Of a stretch of 38,776 bases of DNA, positions 15,264 through 23,690 are shown piece after piece. This DNA comes from an uncultured Streptococcus sp. (GTDB lineage Bacteria; Bacillota; Bacilli; Lactobacillales; Streptococcaceae). The DNA lies in contig CAAEFF010000008.1 of NCBI GenBank assembly GCA_900755085.1, positions 1 to 38,776 on the forward strand, in the 5' to 3' direction. The notes under the pieces are model-generated. The model did no database searches. It saw only the letters and a program-made list of their open reading frames with translations, and was not told the origin of the DNA. A program made the translations under genes and the position numbers. Position 1 is the first letter of the stretch. The number at the start of each line of letters is the position of its first letter.

Positions 15264-17207
15264 ATGGATTACAATAAAGTAGCCAAAGAGGTTATCGAAG
15301 CGGTCGGTAAAGATAACCTTGTTGCGGCAGCACACTGTGCGACACGTCTACGTTTGGTATTGAAGGACGATAGCAAAGTTGATCAAGCTGCACTTGATAA
15401 CAATGCAGATGTCAAAGGAACCTTCAAATCAGATGGTCAATACCAAGTTATCATCGGACCTGGTGATGTAAACTTTGTTTATGAAGAATTGATCAAAGCA
15501 ACTGGTTTGAAAGAAGTATCAACAGATGATTTGAAACAAATCGCTGCAAAAGATAAGAAATTCAACCCATTGATGGCCTTGATCAAACTCTTGTCTGATA
15601 TCTTCGTTCCAATTATTCCTGCCTTGGTTGCAGGTGGTCTTTTGATGGCACTTCGGAACTTCTTGACATCAGCAGGTTTGTTTGGACCAAAAACATTGGA
15701 AGAAATGTACCCAGCAATCAAGGGTCTTTCAGCAATGATTCAATTGATGTCTGCTGCACCATTTATGTTCTTGCCAATTTTGGTTGGTATTTCTGCAGCA
15801 AAACGCTTTGGAGCAAACATCTTCTTGGGTGCTGCGATCGGTATGATCATGACCACACCAGATCTTGGTGGGGCCACTAAATTCTGGGATATCTTTGGTT
15901 ACAATGTAGCACAAACAAACTACGCCTACCAAGTTATTCCTGTCTTAGCAGCGATCTGGATCTTGGCACATTTGGAAAAATTCTTCCACAAGAAATTGCC
16001 ATCTGCGGTTGACTTTACCTTTACTCCATTGCTTTCTGTGATGATTACTGGTTTCCTTACCTTTACGGTTGTTGGGCCAGTGATGCTCTTGGTTTCAAAC
16101 GGAATCACAGACGCTATTGTATGGCTGTACAACACAACAAGCTTTATCGGTATGACAGTCTTTGGTGGAACTTACTCATTGATCGTTATGACAGGTCTCC
16201 ACCAATCATTCCCAGCCATTGAAACACAATTGCTTTCAGCATGGCGAAATGGTAGTGGACATGGCGATTTCATCTTTGTCGTTGCATCAATGGCTAACGT
16301 AGCGCAAGGTGCTGCAACCTTTGCCATCTTGTTCTTGACGAAGAGCGAAAAAACCAAAGGTCTTGCATCTTCTGCAGGTGTATCAGCCCTTCTTGGTATT
16401 ACAGAACCAGCCCTTTTCGGGGTTAACTTGAAATACAAATTCCCATTCTTCTGTGCCCTTATCGGTTCAGCAGTTGGTGCCCTCTTTGCGGGTCTTCTCC
16501 AAGTCGTTGCTGTTTCACTCGGATCAGCAGGTTTCCTTGGATTCCTTTCAATCAATGCAACGTCAATCCCATTCTATCTCTTGTGTGAAGTGATTGCCTT
16601 TGCGGTGGCCTTTGCATTGACTTACTTCTACGGTAAGACAAAAGCAGCAGCTGTGTTTGCCGCGGAAGGAAATGTAGCGACAGCAGAAACTTCTGAAAAA
16701 GCAGAAGCCAAAGAAGTTGTAGCTGCTTCAGAAGAAGTTGCAGCAACTTTGGCAGATGAAGTGATTGTAACACCTATCGTTGGTAGTACAGTAGCACTTG
16801 CTGATGTGAATGATCCTGTTTTCTCAAGTGGTGCGATGGGACAAGGAATTGCCATCAAACCAACTGAAGGCGTTGTCTATGCACCAGCTGATGCTGAAGT
16901 AACCATTGCTTTTGCAACTGGACATGCTTACGGTTTGAAAACAGCTAATGGTGCTGAAATCTTGATCCACGTTGGGATTGATACCGTATCAATGAACGGG
17001 GAAGGATTTGATCAAAAAGTAGCTCAAGGTGATAAAGTGAAAGCTGGTGATATCCTTGGTACATTTGATGCAGCGAAAATCGCCGCAGCTGGTCTTGAAG
17101 ACACAACTATGGTGATTGTTACTAACACAGCTGACTTTGCCTCTGTCACACCTGTTGCAACTGGATCTGTTGTGAAGGGTGATGCCATCATCGAAGTCAA
17201 AGCTTAA
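15264..17207 (+). CDS. scrA: PTS system sucrose-specific EIIBCA component
   Basis: ScrA imports sucrose across the membrane and phosphorylates it to sucrose-6-phosphate. The 647 residues are fused in the order IIB-IIC-IIA. Cys25 in AAHCATRLRLVL is the IIB phosphorylation site. Residues of about 105-460 form the multi-spanning IIC channel, including the GITEPALFGVNL motif. An Ala/Glu-rich linker (around 475-500) leads to the IIA domain, with phospho-His569 in LIHVGIDTV. A TAAGGAGA site precedes the ATG. The promoter, operator and cre-like site are just upstream; scrB and scrR diverge. The linker is a site where length commonly varies. Confidence 0.96.
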   Translation: MDYNKVAKEVIEAVGKDNLVAAAHCATRLRLVLKDDSKVDQAALDNNADVKGTFKSDGQYQVIIGPGDVNFVYEELIKATGLKEVSTDDLKQIAAKDKKFNPLMALIKLLSDIFVPIIPALVAGGLLMALRNFLTSAGLFGPKTLEEMYPAIKGLSAMIQLMSAAPFMFLPILVGISAAKRFGANIFLGAAIGMIMTTPDLGGATKFWDIFGYNVAQTNYAYQVIPVLAAIWILAHLEKFFHKKLPSAVDFTFTPLLSVMITGFLTFTVVGPVMLLVSNGITDAIVWLYNTTSFIGMTVFGGTYSLIVMTGLHQSFPAIETQLLSAWRNGSGHGDFIFVVASMANVAQGAATFAILFLTKSEKTKGLASSAGVSALLGITEPALFGVNLKYKFPFFCALIGSAVGALFAGLLQVVAVSLGSAGFLGFLSINATSIPFYLLCEVIAFAVAFALTYFYGKTKAAAVFAAEGNVATAETSEKAEAKEVVAASEEVAATLADEVIVTPIVGSTVALADVNDPVFSSGAMGQGIAIKPTEGVVYAPADAEVTIAFATGHAYGLKTANGAEILIHVGIDTVSMNGEGFDQKVAQGDKVKAGDILGTFDAAKIAAAGLEDTTMVIVTNTADFASVTPVATGSVVKGDAIIEVKA

Positions 17208-17224
17208 TCAAATCAATAAGTTCT

Positions 17225-17265
17225 CAAGGACTGGTCAGATCATCTCCAGTCCTTGAATTTTATTT
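17225..17265 (+). terminator. scrA terminator
   Basis: CAAGGACTGG, an 11-nt loop and CCAGTCCTTG form a perfect 10-bp stem followed by the T-rich AATTTTATTT. It separates scrA from scrK, which has its own promoter. Confidence 0.85.
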
Positions 17266-17320
17266 CTCAAAAAAGGTGTGTTTTTTCTTTAGAGAAGAGA
17301 AAAAGATTGACTACAAAATA

Positions 17321-17329
17321 TGCTATAAT
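17321..17329 (+). promoter_or_regulatory. scrK extended -10 promoter
   Basis: TGCTATAAT is a perfect -10 with TGn extension, 38 bp before the scrK ATG. No convincing -35 at the usual distance. Confidence 0.6.
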
Positions 17330-17366
17330 AAATACAGGATATTTTTCATAATAAAAAGGAGCCAAC

Positions 17367-18266
17367 ATGACAAAATTATACGGAAGTTTGGAAGCTGGCG
17401 GTACAAAATTTGTTTGTGCGGTTGGTGATGAGAACTACAATGTAATTGAAAAAGTGCAATTTCCGACAACCAAGCCAATTGAGACTATTGACAAAACCAT
17501 TGAATTTTTCTCAAAATTTGACAACTTGGCTGGTTTAGCAATTGGATCATTCGGTCCGATTGATATTGATCCAAATTCGAACACATATGGTTTCATCACA
17601 ACGACTCCAAAACCAAATTGGGCCAATGTAGATATTGTTGGAGGGATTCGTCGTGCTTTAAATGTACCCATCTATTTCACGACAGACGTGAATAGCTCTG
17701 CCTATGGAGAAGTGGTGGCACGTAATAATGCGGGTGGCCACATCGAAAACTTGGTTTACTATACCATCGGAACAGGGATCGGTGCTGGTGTCATCCAACG
17801 TGGTGAGTTTATCGGGGGTGCTGGACACCCAGAAATGGGTCACTACTATGTTGCCCAACACCCAATGGATGTAGAAAAAGAATTCAAGGGTGTTTGTCCT
17901 TTCCACAATGGTTGTTTGGAAGGTTTTGCGGCTGGACCAAGTCTTGAAGCTCGTACAGGTATTCGTGGGGAAAACATTGAACTCAACAGCAATGTATGGG
18001 ATATCCAAGCCTACTACATTGCACAAGCAGCAGTAAATGCGACGGTTACCTTCCGGCCAGATGTGATCGTTTTTGGGGGTGGTGTGATGGCCCAACAACA
18101 TATGTTAGACCGTGTTCGTGCGAAATTTACCACTCTTTTAAATGGCTATCTTCCAGTACCGGATGTGAAAGAATACATTGTGACACCTGCAGTTGCTGGC
18201 AATGGTTCAGCGACCTTGGGGAACTTTGTTCTTGCAAAAGAAGTGAGTGAAAAAGTTCAAAAGTAA
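17367..18266 (+). CDS. scrK: fructokinase, ROK family
   Basis: Fructokinase phosphorylates the fructose released by ScrB to fructose-6-phosphate. The 299-residue protein has the ROK ATP-binding start (GSLEAGGTKFVCAVG), the sugar site TDVNSSAYGE, the IGTGIGAGVI phosphate loop and the zinc site (HPEMGH followed by CPFHNGC). An AAAAGGAG site precedes the ATG. It follows scrA by 159 bp beyond a terminator, so it is transcribed separately from its own -10, but clearly belongs to the same pathway. Confidence 0.95.
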   Translation: MTKLYGSLEAGGTKFVCAVGDENYNVIEKVQFPTTKPIETIDKTIEFFSKFDNLAGLAIGSFGPIDIDPNSNTYGFITTTPKPNWANVDIVGGIRRALNVPIYFTTDVNSSAYGEVVARNNAGGHIENLVYYTIGTGIGAGVIQRGEFIGGAGHPEMGHYYVAQHPMDVEKEFKGVCPFHNGCLEGFAAGPSLEARTGIRGENIELNSNVWDIQAYYIAQAAVNATVTFRPDVIVFGGGVMAQQHMLDRVRAKFTTLLNGYLPVPDVKEYIVTPAVAGNGSATLGNFVLAKEVSEKVQK

Positions 18267-18292
18267 GCCGTAGCTGTTGAAATTAGAAAGAT

Positions 18293-18325
18293 GAAGCCGG
18301 GACAGAAGTGTCTCGGTTTCTTGCC
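18293..18325 (+). terminator. hairpin after scrK
   Basis: GAAGCCGGGACA, GAAG loop, TGTCTCGGTTTC pairs over 12 bp with two G-U pairs. The following sequence is only weakly T-rich. The core GGGACAGAAG resembles the start of the three-hairpin repeat, so it may be a remnant of one. Confidence 0.45.
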
Positions 18326-18354
18326 ATTTAGGAATAGAAAAGGGGAAAGAAGGT

Positions 18355-18765
18355 ATGGAGAAACAGATTGTAAGAGATGTCTTGTTTTTGGGGCAACGCT
18401 CAGAAGAAGCGACACCTGAGGATCGCACCTTGGCTATGGATTTGCAGGACACCTTAAATGCTCATCTCCTCGAGTGTGTCGGTTTAGCGGCCAATATGAT
18501 CGGAGTGAAAAAGCGTGCGATTATCATTCGAATGGGAAATGAAAATCTGGTCATGTTTAATCCTGTTCTCCTTGAAAAGAAAGAGCCTTATCAAACAGAG
18601 GAAGGATGTTTATCTCTAGTGGGGAGTCGGCCAACAACTCGTTATGAGGAGACGACAGTGGCCTATCGAGATGTAAATTGGAAAGCAAAAACGATTCATT
18701 TGTCAGATTTTCCAGCCCAGATCTGTCAGCATGAAATGGATCATCTAGAAGGTATTATTATCTAG
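18355..18765 (+). CDS. peptide deformylase-like protein with altered motif 1
   Basis: The 136-residue protein is a short member of the peptide deformylase family. Metal ligands and catalytic acid are present: Cys85 in EEGCLS, and His126, Glu127 and His130 in CQHEMDHLEG. Motif 1, normally GxGxAAxQ, reads CVGLAANM, so the Gln that stabilises the substrate carbonyl is Met48 and the first Gly is Cys41. The C-terminal extension of standard bacterial enzymes is absent. S. pneumoniae carries a similar second copy besides its essential deformylase, so this is probably the non-essential paralogue. Whether it removes formyl groups is doubtful. It is a lone gene with its own terminator. Confidence 0.75.
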   Translation: MEKQIVRDVLFLGQRSEEATPEDRTLAMDLQDTLNAHLLECVGLAANMIGVKKRAIIIRMGNENLVMFNPVLLEKKEPYQTEEGCLSLVGSRPTTRYEETTVAYRDVNWKAKTIHLSDFPAQICQHEMDHLEGIII

Positions 18766-18774
18766 AAGTCATTA

Positions 18775-18800
18775 ATGGAGTCTATTCGACTCCATTTTTT
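18775..18800 (+). terminator. terminator after the deformylase-like gene
   Basis: ATGGAGTC, TATTC loop, GACTCCAT followed by T5: perfect 8-bp stem. Confidence 0.85.
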
Positions 18801-18886
18801 AGTTCCTATAGAAACTTTTTTCTTGACAGGGATCTTTTTTGTGCTAAAATAGTTCCCATAGTAACTTTAAAGTTCTCTTAAGAACT
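18801..18886 (+). promoter_or_regulatory. marR promoter with three AGTT-N8-AACT palindromes
   Basis: The promoter is TTGACA (18823-18828), 16-bp spacer, TAAAAT (18845-18850) with TG extension. Three 16-bp inverted repeats of the form AGTT-N8-AACT occur at 18801-18816, 18851-18866 and 18871-18886: one upstream of the -35 and two downstream of the -10. The downstream pair is spaced by exactly 20 bp and the first by 50 bp, so all lie near the same face of the helix. They are the expected size for MarR dimer sites and imply autorepression. Confidence 0.75.
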
Positions 18887-18899
18887 ATTTGGAGGAATG

Positions 18900-19346
18900 A
18901 TGGATAAGCCTTTACAAGAATTTAAAAAAATCGGTCATCTCATTCATCTCATGGTAGAAAGAGAGGCCAAAAAGCGTGGCCTTGAATTTATTGCAGGACC
19001 ACAAGGTCAGGTATTGATCTTTTTATCCCATCGTGAGAAAGAGGGAAAAGTGACCTTGATTCGGGATGTTGAGCAGGAACTTCATATCTCAAAATCCGTG
19101 ACCAGTAACCTGATCAAGCGGATGGAGAAAAATGGCTTTATTTATCTAGATCCGAGTCCAACCGATAAACGGGCCAAGTATGTCTACCTGACAGACAGTG
19201 TGAAAGATAAGTTGAATGACATGAAACAATTCTTTGAAGAAGTAGATCGAGATATGATGGCTGGTGTATCAGAAGAAGAATTGACCATCTTTTTCAAGGT
19301 CATGCATCAATTTTATGAGAACATGAAAAAAAGGAGTAAAGAATGA
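18900..19346 (+). CDS. MarR-family transcriptional regulator
   Basis: The 148-residue protein is a MarR-type winged-helix dimer: N-terminal helix, then a DNA-binding domain with VTLIRDVEQELHISKSVTSNLIKRMEKNG and the wing LDPSPTDKRAKYVYLT, and C-terminal dimerisation helices. ATG codons at 18897 and 18900 are adjacent; the second is better placed after GGAGGA. Its stop overlaps the start of the first ABC exporter gene as ATGA, so it is the first gene of a three-gene operon and probably represses it. The inducing ligand cannot be read from sequence. Confidence 0.9.
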   Translation: MDKPLQEFKKIGHLIHLMVEREAKKRGLEFIAGPQGQVLIFLSHREKEGKVTLIRDVEQELHISKSVTSNLIKRMEKNGFIYLDPSPTDKRAKYVYLTDSVKDKLNDMKQFFEEVDRDMMAGVSEEELTIFFKVMHQFYENMKKRSKE

Positions 19347-21145
19347 TCAACATATTTCGGCGGTTAACCGCTAAAGAATGGGGCATGATCGCCCTTAGTA
19401 CGGTCTTTATCTGTCTGGCTGTTTGGATGGATTTAAAGACCCCTGAATACCTATCCGATATCACGACACTCTTAGCTAAGGAGGGGACAAAAGTTTCTGA
19501 CGTCATGGAGCCGGGGAGTAAGATGTTGCTCTTCTCCTTTGGAAGTTTTTTGATGGCGGTTTTTGTGGGCTTTCTAGCTTCACGAGTCGCTGCCAGCTTT
19601 ACAACACGACTGCGAGGAGAGATTTTTCACCAAGTGATGGATTACTCTGATGCTGAGATTAAGAAATTCTCTGTGCCTTCTCTCTTGACACGGACGACCA
19701 ATGATTTGACCCAGTTACAAATCATGATTGTCATGGGGATGCAGGTGGTGACGCGTGGTCCCATTATGGCCGTTTGGGCTTTGACAAAGATTTGGGGCAA
19801 GAGCGGTGCTTGGACAACGTCTGTTGGTGTGGCGGTCTTAATCGTCTTGCTTCTTCTTTCTGTTCTAGTTCTGATTGCCTTCCCTCGCCAGCAAAAAGTG
19901 CAAGGCTTGACGGATGCTTTAAATGCGACGACTCGAGAAAGTTTGACAGGGGTGCGGGTGGTTCGCGCATACAATGCGGAAGCTTATCAAAATGAAAAAT
20001 TCCAAGCTGAAAATAAGGGTTTAACCCGCCTCAATCTCTTTGTTTATCGGTTGATGTCTCTGATGAACCCAGTTATGACAGTGGTTTCAAGTGGCTTGAC
20101 CCTAGCTATCTACTGGATCGGGGCGCACTTGATCAATGATATCGCCATGCCAAAAGATCCTACCAAAATCTTCACCAGTCCAGCTTTAGCGGATCGGACC
20201 AAGGTCTTCTCAGATATGATCACCTTCTCTTCTTATGCTATGCAGGTTGTCATTGGCTTCATGATGATGGTGGCTATCTTGATTATCCTTCCACGCGCCT
20301 TGGTGTCAGCGAAACGGATTAACCAGGTGCTGGCATTGGATCCTTCTGTAGCCTTTCCAAGTGAATCAAAGACAAGAACCGATCTTGAAGGTACAGTAGA
20401 ATTTCAAGACGTGTCCTTCCGATATGGGAGGACTTCTCGTGCGGTGATGGAGCATGTGACCTTCTCAGCTCAGAAGGGCCAAACTGTTGCCTTCATTGGA
20501 TCAACCGGTTCAGGGAAGTCCACTTTGGTCAACTTAATTCCGCGTTTTTACGATGCAACAGAAGGAAAGATTCTTGTGGATGGCGTCAATGTCAAGGACT
20601 ATAGCCACCAAGATTTGAACAATAAAGTCGGCTACATTCCTCAAAAAGCAGTGCTCTTTAGCGGTACGATTCGCTCCAATATGGAATTTGGAGAAAGTAG
20701 TCAAGGAAAATTAGAAGATGAAGCCATCTGGAAAGCTCTTGAATTGGCCCAAGCCAAAGAGTTTGTGGCCACCAAAGAAAAGGGCTTGGATACAGAAGTA
20801 GCACAAGGAGGAACCAACTTCTCAGGTGGTCAACGGCAACGCTTGGCCATTGCACGCGCTCTGGCACGCAAGCCTGAGATCTTGATCTTTGATGATTCCT
20901 TCTCAGCCCTGGATTACAAAACGGATCGGATCCTTCGCCAAGCTTTGAAAGAAGAGCTGGCAGATACGACCAGATTGATCGTCGCCCAACGGATTTCGAC
21001 CATTATGGATGCAGATTTGATCTTGGTCTTGGATCAAGGGAAGGTCGTTGGTCAAGGAACCCACAAGGAATTGCTTGAGACCAATGAAGTCTATCAAGAA
21101 ATTGCCTATTCACAATTATCTAAGGAGGAGTTGGAACATGCATAA
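19343..21145 (+). CDS. heterodimeric ABC multidrug exporter, subunit with degenerate Walker B
   Basis: This 600-residue subunit has an N-terminal six-helix exporter domain (about 15-325) and a C-terminal ATPase domain. Walker A is GSTGSGKS at 386-393 and the signature is FSGGQRQRLAIARAL. Walker B ends FDD, so Asp518 stands where the catalytic Glu should be. That loss in one subunit, with intact residues in the partner, is the pattern of asymmetric exporters such as BmrCD, LmrCD and EfrAB. The gene overlaps marR by 4 bp and the next subunit by 8 bp. It is likely to export hydrophobic drugs or peptides; substrate unknown. Confidence 0.88.
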   Translation: MINIFRRLTAKEWGMIALSTVFICLAVWMDLKTPEYLSDITTLLAKEGTKVSDVMEPGSKMLLFSFGSFLMAVFVGFLASRVAASFTTRLRGEIFHQVMDYSDAEIKKFSVPSLLTRTTNDLTQLQIMIVMGMQVVTRGPIMAVWALTKIWGKSGAWTTSVGVAVLIVLLLLSVLVLIAFPRQQKVQGLTDALNATTRESLTGVRVVRAYNAEAYQNEKFQAENKGLTRLNLFVYRLMSLMNPVMTVVSSGLTLAIYWIGAHLINDIAMPKDPTKIFTSPALADRTKVFSDMITFSSYAMQVVIGFMMMVAILIILPRALVSAKRINQVLALDPSVAFPSESKTRTDLEGTVEFQDVSFRYGRTSRAVMEHVTFSAQKGQTVAFIGSTGSGKSTLVNLIPRFYDATEGKILVDGVNVKDYSHQDLNNKVGYIPQKAVLFSGTIRSNMEFGESSQGKLEDEAIWKALELAQAKEFVATKEKGLDTEVAQGGTNFSGGQRQRLAIARALARKPEILIFDDSFSALDYKTDRILRQALKEELADTTRLIVAQRISTIMDADLILVLDQGKVVGQGTHKELLETNEVYQEIAYSQLSKEELEHA

Positions 21146-22898
21146 GAAAAAACAAACATCGACTCGTTGGAGCCAACTTTCTCCCTATTTAAAGGGATTC
21201 CACCTATTTTTTGGAATTGCAATTCTCTTTTCGATCGTATCCAGTGTAATCACGGTTATTGGACCAGATAAATTAAAAGAAATCACGGATACCATCACAA
21301 AAGGGATGGGAGGTGCCATTGATATTGACAAGATCACTTCGATCGCTCTGACCTTGGCCATCCTTTATGGAGTTGGAGCACTGGTATCCTACAGTAGTAG
21401 TTTTATCATCTCAACTATGATTCAGCGTTTCGCAGAACGCTTGCGCAATGCCATCGCTGAGAAGATCAATCGGGTACCCCTCCAATATTTTGATAGCCAT
21501 GAACAAGGAGATACCTTGTCTCGTGTGACCAATGACGTGGATTTGATGACCCAATCCTTTAACCAAAGCTTGGTGCAAATGGTTTCTTCCATCGTCTTAT
21601 TGGTTGGATCGATCTTTATGATGTTTAAGACGGATTGGCATCTTGCCCTGACAGCCATCCTCTCTGTTTTTGGAGGTTTTGGCTTATCTAGTATCATTAT
21701 GGTCAAGAGCCAGCCTCTCTTTAAGCAACAGCAAGCCAACCTTGCCAAAGTTTCAGGCTATGTAGAAGAAATCTATAGTGGGCACAATGTGGTCATTTCC
21801 TATAATGGTCGTCATCAAGCCAAAGAGCAATTTGATGCCATCAACCAAGATTTGTACCATAGCATGTGGAAATCTCAATTCTTCTCTGGGATCATGATGC
21901 CCTTGATGCAGTTTGTAGGGAACTTCGGCTATGTCATGGTCTGTATCGTTGGGGCTGTCCTTACTATCAACGGAGACATCACCATCGGGACCATTGTTGC
22001 CTTTATGACCTATGTCCGCATCTTTACCCAACCAATTGGTCAAATGGCCCAAGGAATTACCCAATTGCAATCAGCCAGTGCAGCCATGGGGCGGGTCTTT
22101 GAATTCTTAGGTGAAGAAGAAATGGAAGACGAATCTCAAAAAACGCGCCAGTTGGGAACACCGAAAGGGCATGTTAGCTTTGAGCATGTGCGCTTTGGCT
22201 ATTCACCAGATAAGACCATTATTCATGACTTTACCGCTGAAGCCAAGCCGGGACAGAAAGTGGCCATTGTTGGTCCGACAGGCGCAGGGAAGACGACTAT
22301 GGTCAATCTCTTGATGCGTTTTTATGACATTCAAGCTGGTAAAATTGCCATCGATGGTGTGGATACCAAGGCCATGAGCCGCGAAGAAGTTCATGATGCC
22401 TTCTCCATGGTCTTACAAGATACCTGGCTCTTTGAGGGGACTATTCGGGAGAACTTGGTCTTCAATCAAACGGATATTTCAGATGAAGCCGTCGAAGCGG
22501 CAACCCGAGCTGTTGGGGTTCATCACTTTATCCGGACCTTGCCTCATGGCTACGATACCGTATTAGATGACTCGGTCACTTTATCTGTTGGTCAGAAGCA
22601 GCTCTTGACTATTGCGCGTGCACTCTTGAAGGATGCACCGCTCCTTATCTTGGATGAAGCAACCTCATCTGTCGATACCCGTACAGAAGAGTTGATTCAA
22701 AAAGCCATGGACAAACTTATGGAAGGCCGGACCTCTTTTGTCATTGCCCATCGCTTGTCCACTATCCGCAACGCGGATTTGATTCTCGTGATGAAAGATG
22801 GAAATATTATCGAGCAAGGTAACCACCAAGAACTCATGAGCCAAAATGGCTTCTATGCTGATCTCTACAATAGCCAATTCACAGAAGAAGTAGCGTAA
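21138..22898 (+). CDS. heterodimeric ABC multidrug exporter, subunit with catalytic Glu
   Basis: The 586-residue partner has a six-helix membrane domain followed by an ATPase with Walker A GPTGAGKT from residue 379. Its signature is LSVGQ (482-486) instead of LSGGQ. Walker B is LILDEATSS with the catalytic Glu507 intact. The altered signature here pairs with the degenerate Walker B of the other subunit, forming one weak and one working ATP site. I chose the ATG at 21138, preceded by AAGGAGG and overlapping the upstream stop; an in-frame extension of 30 codons is only the tail of the preceding gene in another frame. Confidence 0.9.
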   Translation: MHKKKQTSTRWSQLSPYLKGFHLFFGIAILFSIVSSVITVIGPDKLKEITDTITKGMGGAIDIDKITSIALTLAILYGVGALVSYSSSFIISTMIQRFAERLRNAIAEKINRVPLQYFDSHEQGDTLSRVTNDVDLMTQSFNQSLVQMVSSIVLLVGSIFMMFKTDWHLALTAILSVFGGFGLSSIIMVKSQPLFKQQQANLAKVSGYVEEIYSGHNVVISYNGRHQAKEQFDAINQDLYHSMWKSQFFSGIMMPLMQFVGNFGYVMVCIVGAVLTINGDITIGTIVAFMTYVRIFTQPIGQMAQGITQLQSASAAMGRVFEFLGEEEMEDESQKTRQLGTPKGHVSFEHVRFGYSPDKTIIHDFTAEAKPGQKVAIVGPTGAGKTTMVNLLMRFYDIQAGKIAIDGVDTKAMSREEVHDAFSMVLQDTWLFEGTIRENLVFNQTDISDEAVEAATRAVGVHHFIRTLPHGYDTVLDDSVTLSVGQKQLLTIARALLKDAPLLILDEATSSVDTRTEELIQKAMDKLMEGRTSFVIAHRLSTIRNADLILVMKDGNIIEQGNHQELMSQNGFYADLYNSQFTEEVA

Positions 22899-22900
22899 AA

Positions 22901-22939
22901 CAAGATACAAAGGGCATAGCGGATATAGTGAAATAGGGA
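22901..22939 (+). repeat. short repeat unit 'AAGATACAAAGGGC', copy 1
   Basis: CAAGATACAAAGGGC-A-TAGCGGATATAGTG followed by AAATAGGGAA. It begins 2 bp after the ABC exporter stop and is almost identical over about 37 bp to the copy at 23011-23053. Confidence 0.8.
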
Positions 22940-23010
22940 ATTCAACGAAGAATCCAAAAGATTCTAGGAGGATTCATCTTTTTGACACAATCCGCAGCCC
23001 GTGTTCATTT

Positions 23011-23053
23011 CAATAAGATACAAAGGGCGTAGCGGATATAGTGAAAATAGGGA
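23011..23053 (+). repeat. short repeat unit, copy 2, joined to a diverged three-hairpin repeat
   Basis: CAATAAGATACAAAGGGCGT, then AGCGGATATAGTGAAAATAGG, matches copy 1 almost base for base. It leads directly into the GGGAGTAGGACAG start of the diverged element. Confidence 0.8.
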
Positions 23054-23400
23054 GTAGGACAGAAGCGATATCATTTATGGACGCTTCGTTGTCCTGCCCC
23101 CACAAGGCTGATTAGGATTCTTCCAAGCTTATAAGCGAGAGAAGAGTCCAATCAGCTACTGTGTCTTGAAGTTAGTACTAATATAGTTGGCGTTTTTTCA
23201 CACAGCATTTAGGGCGTGTTTAATTCGTGTAACGAGGTTGGGAAAAAATTATCCTTCTTCGATGTTTGATAGAAATAATAGTATGACGCAGTGGTTGATT
23301 GGCATCTTTGTTCGCTTTTTAAGCTCCAAAAATGACCTAATCAACTGTGCGGGGGTGGAAAAACGAACTCTTTTTATATAGTCGGAGTTCTTTCCCACTC
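23048..23400. repeat. two diverged three-hairpin repeats in inverted orientation
   Basis: The left part (about 23050-23175) begins GGGAGTAGGACAGAAG and pairs with CTTCGTTGTCCTGCCCC, and contains CTGATTAGG...TCCAATCAG and ACTGTGTCTTG, the same order of parts as the conserved repeats. The right part (about 23280-23400) is the reverse: GACGCAGTGGTTGATTGG...CTAATCAACTGTGCGGGGGTGG...TTTCCCACTCCC. It looks like two old copies facing each other. The 830-bp gap between the ABC exporter and the PAP2 gene contains nothing else but these repeats, a terminator and a promoter. Confidence 0.65.
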
Positions 23401-23460
23401 CCTACACGAATCACTAACTCCTCAGGTGGATGGTATCGATCCACCTTCGTCCTGTCGCAA

Positions 23461-23507
23461 TTCAACAAGATACAAAGGGCGTAACATACAAAGTGAAAAA
23501 ATAGGAT
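23461..23507 (+). repeat. short repeat unit, copy 3
   Basis: TTCAACAAGATACAAAGGGC then GTAACATACAAAGTGAAAAAATAGG. The first 22 bases match copies 1 and 2; the second half is diverged. Confidence 0.7.
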
Positions 23508-23544
23508 AGATGGCCATTTCCTTGTGCTTTCATCCTATTTTTTT
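23495..23544 (+). terminator. terminator-like hairpin
   Basis: GAAAAAATAGGAT and ATCCTATTTTTTTC form a stem of about 13 bp around a 24-nt loop and end in a T7 run. It lies before the PAP2 promoter. Confidence 0.6.
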
Positions 23545-23660
23545 CATTGCAGGAAAAATTTGAAAAGACGTTTCTTGGAGACAGAAAAATGATAAATCAT
23601 CAGATTTTAGTGCTAAATCATGTGAAAAAGAAGAAAGAAACGATAAAAAAGAAGCCTGGC

Positions 23661-23690
23661 TTGACAGGTTTTCTTAGGATCGCATATACT
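23661..23690 (+). promoter_or_regulatory. PAP2 phosphatase gene promoter
   Basis: TTGACA (23661-23666), an 18-bp spacer and TATACT (23685-23690), 39 bp before the ATG at 23730. This placement rules out the longer reading frame that starts upstream of it. Confidence 0.75.

Noticed and set aside
21048..21137. 30-codon N-terminal extension of the second ABC subunit
   Set aside because: It is the end of the first subunit read in another frame; the ATG at 21138 has AAGGAGG.
23187..23381. 64-codon plus-strand frame in the repeat-dense interval
   Set aside because: It runs through the diverged repeats, lacks a ribosome binding site and shows no protein features.
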